Below, in pieces: positions 57,774 to 64,000 of a stretch of 64,000 nt of DNA. Position 1 is the stretch's first letter, and each line of letters starts with the position of its first letter. The stretch spans positions 124,001 to 188,000 of IMG/VR virus record IMGVR_UViG_3300042391_001376. One strand, given 5' to 3'. The notes beneath the pieces were generated by a model. That model saw nothing but the letters and a program-made list of their open reading frames with translations. It was not told the DNA's origin and did no database searches. Source of the DNA: a virus. The position numbers were made by a program, and so were the translations under genes.

Positions 57774-58094
57774 ATGATTAATCAATCTATGAAACATTGG
57801 TCAAAAGAAGAAAGAAAAAGTTTTAATCAAACACTTGATCAAATTGCCAATCAACTTGGTTACGCTTTAAAGTATTCTGCAGATGGCCCAGTTTTTGAAA
57901 TAGGTACAATGGAACAGCTTCAAGAGACTGTTACCTTTTTTGAAGAACAGGACGCTATGTGCGGTTGCAAAAAAGCTAGTAGTCTTGTTATCGTTCCAAT
58001 ATCAGAATTACATTGGAGCACAAGACGTAGTTTGGTAAAAGAAAAACTTGAACGTAGAGCTCTTATGGATGCAGTAGACAGTCAAAATAATTAA
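57774..58094 (+). CDS. Hypothetical protein
   Basis: 106 residues with AGGAGTAAACTTT upstream. Helical; 'DAMCGCKKASSLVIVPISELHW' contains a C-x-C. Charged C-terminus ('RRSLVKEKLERRAL'). No family recognised. Confidence 0.58.
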   Translation: MINQSMKHWSKEERKSFNQTLDQIANQLGYALKYSADGPVFEIGTMEQLQETVTFFEEQDAMCGCKKASSLVIVPISELHWSTRRSLVKEKLERRALMDAVDSQNN

Positions 58095-58120
58095 ACCTTT
58101 AAATATAAAAAAGGAACAAC

Positions 58121-58345
58121 ATGCAAACAATAACATTGCCTTTAAACCCAGCCAATTACTTTGGCACATTGCCAGCAGTAACTAATCTATCTGTTGGTGA
58201 TATACTTTATATTGGCCCAAGAGACTTAGTCGAAGAAATGACAATTCAATCTTTTGAAAGAGATGATGTTAATTTTATTATTAATACCGACAAAGCCGTA
58301 CTTGTAGCCACAAGAACTACACGCGTTAACAGAAAAGATATTTAG
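58121..58345 (+). CDS. Small beta-rich hypothetical protein
   Basis: 74 residues with AAAAGGAACAAC upstream. Strand-rich ('LSVGDILYIGPRDLVEE', 'VNFIINTDKAVLVATR'), like a small SH3/beta-barrel domain. One base separates it from the next gene. Function unknown. Confidence 0.58.
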   Translation: MQTITLPLNPANYFGTLPAVTNLSVGDILYIGPRDLVEEMTIQSFERDDVNFIINTDKAVLVATRTTRVNRKDI

Positions 58346-58346
58346 C

Positions 58347-58802
58347 ATGGGTATGGATGTTTACGGAACAGAACCTATTGACCCAAAGGGTGAATACTTC
58401 CGCAATAATGTTTGGTGGTGGCGTCCACTTTGGGACTACTGTTTAACTCATCATCCAGATCCTGCAGCAAAAGTGGAAAATGGACACTCCAATGATGGAG
58501 ATGGACTCAACGCTACAGATGCCACAAAACTTGGTACACTTTTAAAACAGGATATACTTTCCGGTAAAGTGGATTCATATGAAGAAAAATACAAACAGGA
58601 ACTTGAATCATTACCTATGGGCAAATGTGAACATTGTTCCGGTACTGGAATACGCAATGACGAATATGTTCAGGGCACTTGTAACGCTTGCAAAGGCGAA
58701 GGCAAAGTAAAGCATTGGGCAACCAGTTATCCTTTTAGTAAAGAAAATATTCAAGAGTTTTCTGAATTCTTAATTAATTCTGGTGGCTTTAGCATTTGTT
58801 AA
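58347..58802 (+). CDS. DnaJ-type zinc-finger protein common in phages
   Basis: 151 residues. The N-terminal 'MGMDVYGTEPIDPKGEYFRN' and 'WWWRPLWDYCL' are typical of a phage protein family seen widely; the C-terminal half has 'GKCEHCSGTGIRND' and 'GTCNACKGEGKV', a DnaJ-like zinc finger (C-x2-C-x-G-x-G twice). Function in phages is not established. A tRNA-Thr follows within seven bases. Confidence 0.72.
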   Translation: MGMDVYGTEPIDPKGEYFRNNVWWWRPLWDYCLTHHPDPAAKVENGHSNDGDGLNATDATKLGTLLKQDILSGKVDSYEEKYKQELESLPMGKCEHCSGTGIRNDEYVQGTCNACKGEGKVKHWATSYPFSKENIQEFSEFLINSGGFSIC

Positions 58803-58808
58803 ACCATC

Positions 58809-58880
58809 GCCCGTTTAGCTCAGTGGTAGAGCTCTGCACTTGTAATGCAGTGGTCCTCGGTTCAATCCCGAGAGCGGGCT
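58809..58880 (+). tRNA. tRNA-Thr (TGT anticodon)
   Basis: Acceptor GCCCGTT pairs with AGCGGGC (one wobble), D arm GCTC/GAGC, anticodon loop CTTGTAA, T arm CTCGG/CCGAG, discriminator T, no CCA. Confidence 0.93.
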
Positions 58881-58882
58881 CT

Positions 58883-58973
58883 AAGACAGTAGCGTGTCCT
58901 ACTTAATCGTGGGCGAACCCAATGATGCAATAAGCACGTGAGACCCATATTCTCTTGGCATCACTGCTGTCTT
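58883..58973 (+). ncRNA. Structured RNA after tRNA-Thr, domain 1
   Basis: AAGACAGTAG (58883-58892) pairs with CTGCTGTCTT (58964-58973), ten pairs with one wobble, closing an 81-base domain of non-coding sequence. The 3' strand runs straight into TTT. It begins two bases after the tRNA and shares GAxAGTAGCG with the next domain. Confidence 0.5.
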
Positions 58974-58982
58974 TTATCTTCA

Positions 58983-59067
58983 TGATAGTAGCGCATTTCA
59001 ATGTTGGTAATGATAGAATATAATGCGTACTACAACTTCCCGTTGTGGAACTCTATCACTACTATCA
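58983..59067 (+). ncRNA. Structured RNA after tRNA-Thr, domain 2
   Basis: TGATAGTAG (58983-58991) pairs with CTACTATCA (59059-59067), nine pairs. Inside are CGCATT/AATGCG and CTACAAC-TTCCC-GTTGTGG (seven pairs). CCTTTT follows at once, as after a terminator. Together this looks like a multi-branched RNA of about 85 bases. Confidence 0.52.
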
Positions 59068-59093
59068 CCTTTTACAGAAAGATAATTAAATGT

Positions 59094-59205
59094 CAACTAA
59101 CCGAATAGGTAGCCGCTAATATACAGGGCGGTATACCCTCACTCTTATAAAGTGTTGAAAGGTTAGTTGGTCCACGTGGGTTCAATCCCCACCCGCCCTA
59201 CTAGT
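59094..59205 (+). ncRNA. tRNA-like RNA lacking a normal D arm
   Basis: AGGGCGG near 59125 pairs with CCGCCCT near 59193; between them is a tRNA-type T arm, GTGGG(TTCAATC)CCCAC, and a CACT-CTTATAA-AGTG stem-loop resembling an anticodon arm with TAT. There is no D arm. Instead GGTTAGTTG (59161-59169) pairs perfectly with CAACTAACC (59094-59102) upstream of the acceptor. Could be a decayed tRNA-Ile, or a tRNA mimic. Confidence 0.5.
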
Positions 59206-59216
59206 CAGGCATCAAA

Positions 59217-59549
59217 ATGTTAATAGAACGAAAGCCCTGGATGCAGGAATCTTCTTGTAATGAAGAAGATACAATTGTATTTTTCCCTAACAGATATACT
59301 GAAGCTACAGTGGCTAAGCCATTTTCTCTATGCGACACATGTTTAGTTAAAGCCGACTGTCTTTACGAGGCAATGATTACTGATTCTGTTGGCATATGGG
59401 GCGGAACAACCGAATACCAACGACTCATGCTTTTATCTAAATTATTTAATGATAACTCAAAAAATGTTAACATGAAAGCAATTATTAAGATAATAGAAAA
59501 CAACTACTACTCAATACCAATTTCATCTAGATATGAACAAAAATATTAA
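59217..59549 (+). CDS. WhiB-like iron-sulfur regulator 3
   Basis: 110 residues from the ATG at 59217. Four Cys ('QESSCNEEDT', 'SLCDTCLVKADCLYE') and the 'GIWGGTTEYQR' turn. The C-terminal 'MKAIIKIIENNYYSIPISSR' is unusual, replacing the basic AT-hook-like tail of host WhiB proteins. The start is 12 bases after the tRNA-like element and lacks a clear ribosome site. Confidence 0.85.
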   Translation: MLIERKPWMQESSCNEEDTIVFFPNRYTEATVAKPFSLCDTCLVKADCLYEAMITDSVGIWGGTTEYQRLMLLSKLFNDNSKNVNMKAIIKIIENNYYSIPISSRYEQKY

Positions 59550-59590
59550 TTCTAAAAAAAGCCTTATAGATCAAAAGAGTAGGTAGCATA

Positions 59591-60334
59591 ATGACAAACG
59601 AAGCTTTCTCCAACGATGATGACCTGTTTTCTTACGACCCTTCGCAAGAACCAGTAATTGATAAATCAGATTTTTCTGCTAGTGCCTCAGGCAAAGTTAA
59701 TTCTGACATATTAGAAGACATATCTAAACGGATAGATGGCGCAAAGGATGATGATATCCTTGGATCTTTTAGTATGAAAATAAGATTTGCTCAATCCTTC
59801 ATTGAATCATATACTTATTTCATTCAAACTAGTAACACCTTTTTCCATAGAGCTGTACACCAAACTTTAGATCAATTAACTTCTGGTAGATTCTCTATGA
59901 TATACATGTTTAATCATTTAGAGCATAACTTGTTGCGCCGGCTAAATGTTAAGTATATCTTAGAGAATACTTTTTTAGATACCGGTGAACCATCTTCTGA
60001 AGATTTTCAAACATTTCTTAAAAGAGTTGGTTTAGATTTAGATGAAACTTTTATTGGTTGCTATATTCAAAGTAATATAGATATCAACAATCATGTCATT
60101 AATAACGAACGGTCTTTGTACATGGAACTAGCAGAACGCTTAGACTTAAACCCACACCACGTCATTGCTAATTCAAATCCAACACTAGACGATTTGGTAG
60201 GGTCTCTTCCAACTTCTGTAGACAGATATCATCAAGAAATGTATGAAGCCATGTTCGCTTCATTAGCTGATTCTGGGTATACAGATAAACTTTCTGATCT
60301 TTATTCTGACAAAGTTAGGCTATCTCAAATATGA
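59591..60334 (+). CDS. Hypothetical protein
   Basis: 247 residues beginning MTNEAFSNDDDLFSYDPSQ. The first 60 residues are acidic and probably disordered; the rest is helical ('QSFIESYTYFIQTSNTFFHRAV', 'LRRLNVKYILENTFL'). Its stop overlaps the next ATG. First gene of the cluster leading to the E2-like protein. No family recognised. Confidence 0.58.
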   Translation: MTNEAFSNDDDLFSYDPSQEPVIDKSDFSASASGKVNSDILEDISKRIDGAKDDDILGSFSMKIRFAQSFIESYTYFIQTSNTFFHRAVHQTLDQLTSGRFSMIYMFNHLEHNLLRRLNVKYILENTFLDTGEPSSEDFQTFLKRVGLDLDETFIGCYIQSNIDINNHVINNERSLYMELAERLDLNPHHVIANSNPTLDDLVGSLPTSVDRYHQEMYEAMFASLADSGYTDKLSDLYSDKVRLSQI

Positions 60335-60789
60335 GCAAAAAGCATTTAAAACAATTTTTACTGTCCGTGGCTACAGCTTCTGCTGTTGCTGCAATAAACT
60401 ATACTATATTTCATAGTCATTTTGTTTTTGTAGTATTAATGGTTTTAATTGCTCACGAACTTGGTCACTATATAACAGCAAGAATGAATGGCGCTAAAGC
60501 AGATCTTCCATACTTTATCCCATTTCCAATAATTTCTATTGGCATAACACATATTAAGAATATGAAGTTTCTTTCTAAATCTACTAGAAAGAAAATATTG
60601 GCTTATGGTCCCATAACTGGATTCATTACAGCTTTTTATTTTTTATTATTATCACTTCTCTTTTCATCACTCCCATCAGCTCCACTTTTATTTATTTGTT
60701 TTTCTGAATTGGTATTTAATTATTTTGGTTCTGATGGTAAAAAATATCGTCAAATAAAAGAACAGGAATTATCTTTATGTATTTCATAA
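60331..60789 (+). CDS. M50-like (site-2) membrane metalloprotease
   Basis: 152 residues. 'LMVLIAHELGHYITARMNGA' holds the H-E-x-x-H zinc site (H42, E43, H46) within a membrane helix, followed by 'PYFIPFPIISIG', typical of M50 proteases. A second helix pair surrounds 'YGPITGFITAFYF', and 'FNYFGSDGKKY' near the end is in the place of the third zinc ligand Asp (LDGG-like). Small for the family. Cleaves transmembrane substrates; target unknown. Confidence 0.72.
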   Translation: MSKKHLKQFLLSVATASAVAAINYTIFHSHFVFVVLMVLIAHELGHYITARMNGAKADLPYFIPFPIISIGITHIKNMKFLSKSTRKKILAYGPITGFITAFYFLLLSLLFSSLPSAPLLFICFSELVFNYFGSDGKKYRQIKEQELSLCIS

Positions 60790-60992
60790 TTGCACCATTG
60801 GTGTTAATAGGTTTAGCTGCAAAGCTAATAAACAATAAAATAGATAAACAAAAACAAAATAATGACTCATTGTTATTTAACAGTGAGCTTTCCAAATTCA
60901 TGCAACAGATAACCAAAGAGGCAGATACCAGTGACACCGACAGAAACAATATACGACAATTCACCAAAAAACCAAAGCGCAATCAATTCTAA
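60777..60992 (+). CDS. Small membrane-anchored protein
   Basis: 71 residues, overlapping the end of the M50-like gene by 13 bases. One N-terminal helix ('YFIIAPLVLIGLAAKLI') followed by a charged soluble tail ('DKQKQNNDSLLFNSE'). Likely anchored beside the protease and could be its partner or substrate; inferred from coupling only. Confidence 0.55.
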   Translation: MYFIIAPLVLIGLAAKLINNKIDKQKQNNDSLLFNSELSKFMQQITKEADTSDTDRNNIRQFTKKPKRNQF

Positions 60993-61173
60993 AAAAATAC
61001 AATCTTATTTAGATGATTGTTGTTTTGATATGCAAGTAAACCCAAACAGCACACTATCTGGAACAGAAGCATATATCATAAAAATGATATCTAAAATTGC
61101 TGTTGGTTCTGCGACTGTGTGGTGGTCGGTTATTGAACTTAGACAATTTATTAAAAATCGCAAATCCTTGTAA
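60931..61173 (+). CDS. Small hypothetical protein, possible membrane helix
   Basis: 80 residues from a GTG at 60931 (overlapping the previous gene by 62 bases). 'SYLDDCCFDMQVNPN' has a Cys pair; 'MISKIAVGSATVWWSVIELRQFI' is a weakly hydrophobic helix. Function unknown. Confidence 0.48.
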   Translation: MTPTETIYDNSPKNQSAINSKKIQSYLDDCCFDMQVNPNSTLSGTEAYIIKMISKIAVGSATVWWSVIELRQFIKNRKSL

Positions 61174-61182
61174 GGAGAAATA

Positions 61183-61566
61183 ATGAGCTCAGAAGATTAT
61201 AAAAAGTTAGATAAAATTAAAAAATTTAACTTTTCTTTTGATATGGTAACAAAAAGTAAAGCTGAGCTCCAAGAACAACGCGATGCAGTAAAGGAAAGAA
61301 TAGACAAGATCGTTAACCATTTTACGATAGACGATGTACCTATTCTTTCCTACATACTGCATGTAACTACTTCTCGTGTAGAATTAAAGAAGCTAGCTAA
61401 AGCTATAGACAGACTCGCTGATTTAGCTGATGTCAATACTGCCTTAAGTAATAAGCTTAAAGTTATCGAAGCTGCAGAGTCAGACCCAAATTGGTTTGCT
61501 CTAGCTTTTGGTGACTTTGACCAAGAAATTGATCTTGATCTAGAAAAATTTTTTACCCAAGAATAG
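61183..61566 (+). CDS. Helical hypothetical protein
   Basis: 127 residues with AAGGAGAAATA upstream. Long helices ('KSKAELQEQRDAVKERIDKIV', 'LKKLAKAIDRLADLADV') and an acidic end ('DFDQEIDLDLEKFF'). Directly precedes the E2-like gene by 18 bases, so part of the same operon. No family recognised. Confidence 0.58.
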   Translation: MSSEDYKKLDKIKKFNFSFDMVTKSKAELQEQRDAVKERIDKIVNHFTIDDVPILSYILHVTTSRVELKKLAKAIDRLADLADVNTALSNKLKVIEAAESDPNWFALAFGDFDQEIDLDLEKFFTQE

Positions 61567-61584
61567 CCTAAGGAATATAATATC

Positions 61585-63228
61585 ATGGATAAAGTTTCTT
61601 ACAGTTTTGTAAAAGAAGACAGCAATCTTATCTTTCGGTCTAAAGTAAATTCATTTAATCTTGACCACGTTACAGATAAAGATATAACTTCATTTTTTAC
61701 ATCTTTTTCTAATTATGCTTACTTTGATACTGGCTTGCTTCCTGTTGATGGAACTGGCTTATTAGGTATCAGACGCGCAGGAGACCACACTCAAGTTATA
61801 TACCAGTATAAGCCTGGTATGTATTATGTTAATTGGGGTGCATATGAAAGAGACTCTGATTACACTAAGTATTATTTAGCTCAACCTTACAGGATTGTTG
61901 TTATAGACTTTCTTAGCGACAACCTTTTAGGTGCTAGAACATTTTATACTGTAGAGCCGGCTATCCATTCTGCTGTTCAGCTTTACCATGTAAACTTACC
62001 AAACATTAATTGCAGAGGTTACCGAGGCAACGGTGTTGGTTGGATTTGCCTATACCATAATGAAGATTGGTCTACTCTTCCATTTAATGAAAGATTGAAC
62101 AGAGCTCTTGAGCGTTGTTCTGGCGTTGAAGTATATAACGATGCCAACATGAGTGAAACAGACGGCCCACGCTTTTACCAAGAAAGAGAAATGCCTTTGT
62201 ATACTTGGTCCCCAAGTAAGTGGGAAAAAAAATCTACTGAAGAAGGTTGGGAATGGACTTTAGATTCATCTAATTGGATACCAATTCATGTTGAAAGCAG
62301 AGACAGCCAAGGGCAACACAAAGAAGGCGGCATTCCCCTTACTTTAGTAGACGCAATTATTGGCAACTATAGTTCATACTATGGAGATACTTATTTGCCA
62401 AAACCAGTAAACGCTTTGACTCGTTCAGATCTTGAAATTAATCCAATACAAGTTACTGATTGGTTTGTTAAATCTTATAATTCATCTAAAACTACATTTT
62501 CTGGGTTAGACCCATATTCTGCTAGTTCACAAATCAGAGAACAAAATTCTGTAGCTGTACCTAATTTGTTTGATGAAGACGAAGAAGAAATTGATGAAGA
62601 CAGCGAAGACTACATAGCCTGTACAATGACAGGTGAAGCTACACCAATCGAAGATTGTTCAAAAGATCATTCTTATTACAATGTTAATACAGGCAAATGC
62701 ATGAAGATTTGTTCTGAATGCATAAGCAGTCACGAGATGGTTTACGCAGAAAACACCATGCAGTTTTATGTCCCTGATCATATGGGCGACAGCCTTTATT
62801 ATGATACACACCACGATCAGTATTACGACACTAATGCCATAAAGACTCCTTGGGGCAACTGCTCTAATTGCGGAGGTATTCACATTTCTCCATTCCCAGA
62901 TAAACAATTATTCTTAATTTGGGAAAATCAACAAGAAGAACATTCTTCACTTTGTGCTTTCTGTATAGGTGGAGAAAATGTTGCTGATTGTATTAATTGT
63001 GGCGTCAATGTACCAAGTCACACTTCTCAACATTTTGATCCAACAACAGTAAAGTATGATCCTTCCACACAATACTACCATTGTGCGGTGTGTGTTGAAA
63101 TCCTTCAATCAGCCAATTCTGAAGACGTAGCAGAATCAAACCAAGCTGAAGCTAAAAATTTATTACAACTATTGTCAGAACTTACAGATGGTACTTTAAT
63201 TATATCTTCTGATGAAGAACCGTTCTAA
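61585..63228 (+). CDS. Candidate E2-like (PRTRC protein B-type) protein with zinc modules
   Basis: 547 residues. Residues about 45-175 recall prokaryotic E2-like proteins of PRTRC/Ub-like clusters: 'DTGLLPVDGTGLLGIRRAGDHTQVIY', 'AQPYRIVVIDFLSDNLL', and 'YHVNLPNINCRGYRGNGVGWICLY', the last like the 'PFPNVxxxGxVCxG' strand-loop, with Cys143 as a candidate. Residues about 375-520 carry five C-x2-C pairs, treble-clef or RING/LIM-like. The C-terminal SDEEPF resembles an SSB tip. A JAB protease is encoded next. The E2 assignment is by eye and tentative. Confidence 0.42.
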   Translation: MDKVSYSFVKEDSNLIFRSKVNSFNLDHVTDKDITSFFTSFSNYAYFDTGLLPVDGTGLLGIRRAGDHTQVIYQYKPGMYYVNWGAYERDSDYTKYYLAQPYRIVVIDFLSDNLLGARTFYTVEPAIHSAVQLYHVNLPNINCRGYRGNGVGWICLYHNEDWSTLPFNERLNRALERCSGVEVYNDANMSETDGPRFYQEREMPLYTWSPSKWEKKSTEEGWEWTLDSSNWIPIHVESRDSQGQHKEGGIPLTLVDAIIGNYSSYYGDTYLPKPVNALTRSDLEINPIQVTDWFVKSYNSSKTTFSGLDPYSASSQIREQNSVAVPNLFDEDEEEIDEDSEDYIACTMTGEATPIEDCSKDHSYYNVNTGKCMKICSECISSHEMVYAENTMQFYVPDHMGDSLYYDTHHDQYYDTNAIKTPWGNCSNCGGIHISPFPDKQLFLIWENQQEEHSSLCAFCIGGENVADCINCGVNVPSHTSQHFDPTTVKYDPSTQYYHCAVCVEILQSANSEDVAESNQAEAKNLLQLLSELTDGTLIISSDEEPF

Positions 63229-63267
63229 TCAAAAACAACGAATACAATATAACATTAGGGAGAACAT

Positions 63268-64000
63268 ATGTCTCAGCAAGTTGAACAAACTAGCAAGATA
63301 ACTCTTGATCAACTCCAATACTTTTGGATGCCATCAGGTTTGCCTTGCTTCGTCGCAGACAGGGATAGTATTTGCGACATAGTAGAAGATTTTGGTTTTA
63401 ATATTTATTATCTTCTAGCTAATAAAAAAACTGTTAAAACCATTCCGAACAACAGTGTTAAAACCACGACCACAACTGGTTATTCAAGTGGCGCTACAAC
63501 ATACAACTATCCGAGTGCTCAGCCAACACAAGTTATAACATATAACTCTTCTTTGTTTAAAGTTATAAATAATTTTGTTGGTAGAGTTATAGAGCTTTCC
63601 GACGATGAACTTCCAGAAACATTCTTTGTAGCTGAAGAAACATGCGAGTACAATATGCCCGCTATGCCGCATGTTCTTGTTGACAAAATGGATCAATTCT
63701 TTAGACTTGTTTATTCTCAACATGGCACTGAATCAATTGTCTTGTTGACATATGATATGACTAAGACTGGTCCAGAAGGTTGGGGAGTTTTAGTTCCTGA
63801 ACAGTCAAACACCGCAGCACATTGTAAGTATGATGCAGACAGCATTGCTCTTATTAAGCCAGAAGATGTTTTGATTGTCGGATCTGTTCATAGTCACCCA
63901 GAAATGTCGGCTTATGCTTCTGGCACAGACCACGCTGACCAGGCTGATTTTGATGGTCTTCACATTACTTACGGTTGGCAGAAGTCTCAAAACAATGGTG
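63268..64000 (+). CDS. JAB/JAMM metalloprotease (partial, runs off the right edge)
   Basis: Starts at the ATG at 63268 (TTAGGGAGAACAT upstream) and is open to the edge, 244 residues visible. 'VGSVHSHPEMSAYASGTDHAD' is the JAMM signature H-x-H-P-x6-S-x2-D (H208, H210, S218, D221). An upstream Glu is expected in the 'EGWGVLVPEQ' region. JAMM proteins remove or process ubiquitin-like proteins, or cleave peptidoglycan when fused to NlpC. Paired here with the E2-like gene. Confidence 0.8.
   Translation, partial: MSQQVEQTSKITLDQLQYFWMPSGLPCFVADRDSICDIVEDFGFNIYYLLANKKTVKTIPNNSVKTTTTTGYSSGATTYNYPSAQPTQVITYNSSLFKVINNFVGRVIELSDDELPETFFVAEETCEYNMPAMPHVLVDKMDQFFRLVYSQHGTESIVLLTYDMTKTGPEGWGVLVPEQSNTAAHCKYDADSIALIKPEDVLIVGSVHSHPEMSAYASGTDHADQADFDGLHITYGWQKSQNNG

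Noticed and set aside
59094-59205. tmRNA
   Set aside because: Far too short, with no tag-peptide frame or pseudoknot region; only the T arm and acceptor are similar.

Overview
The window is part of the genome of a large tailed bacteriophage. Evidence for a phage is the minus-strand block of terminase, portal, prohead protease, major capsid and tail-tip genes. The host is very probably an actinobacterium: three WhiB-like iron-sulfur proteins, an Excalibur-type lipoprotein and a lysozyme/Rpf-like secreted hydrolase are present. The DNA is AT-rich, so a low-GC actinobacterium such as the freshwater acI type is a reasonable guess, but that is inference. No integrase, DNA polymerase or holin was recognised, and both ends of the window cut through genes.

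Left arm (1-24.9 kb, minus strand, transcribed right to left): a ClpB/ClpA-like AAA+ ATPase, small basic Gly/Arg-rich proteins, a very large protein with a complete DEDDh exonuclease domain and glycine-zipper proteins (probable internal or ejection proteins), TerL, tail-fibre/tail-tip proteins ending in an S74 chaperone, a prolyl-hydroxylase-like 2OG oxygenase, portal, glycosyltransferase, prohead protease/scaffold, decoration protein and major capsid protein, with minor tail proteins at the edge. Two places in this block look like one gene split by a +1 frameshift.

Junction (24.9-29.5 kb, plus strand): RecA, then a compact metabolic cassette (2OG oxygenase, luciferase-like/SsuD-type monooxygenase, SGNH-like protein, second 2OG oxygenase), ending at a strong bidirectional terminator.

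Middle (29.5-45.8 kb): many small early-type genes, two of them with sliding-clamp-binding pentapeptides, and a long protein with features of two-barrel (YonO/QDE-1-like) RNA polymerases (K265, DQDGD at 477-481). It is followed by a protein with an SSB-like C-terminal tip behind a hairpin-rich leader, a WhiB protein, a HicA-like protein, tRNA-Arg, and a probable cobalamin riboswitch in front of a secreted lysozyme-like enzyme. A recurring motif TAGGAATAAGTCGG lies upstream of at least six starts.

Right arm (45.8-64 kb, plus strand): a paralogue of the putative RNA polymerase with an altered metal loop (DEDD), a superfamily 2 helicase, five tRNAs (Leu, Asn, Lys, Met, Thr) plus tRNA-like and other structured RNAs, a secreted subtilisin, two further WhiB proteins, an XRE regulator, lipoproteins, an M50-type membrane protease, and at the edge a candidate ubiquitin-like conjugation module (E2-like protein with zinc modules, followed by a JAB/JAMM protease).

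The most interesting points are the pair of divergent RNA polymerases together with a repeated promoter-like motif, the cobalamin riboswitch, the E2-like/JAB pair, and a DEDDh exonuclease within the virion genes.
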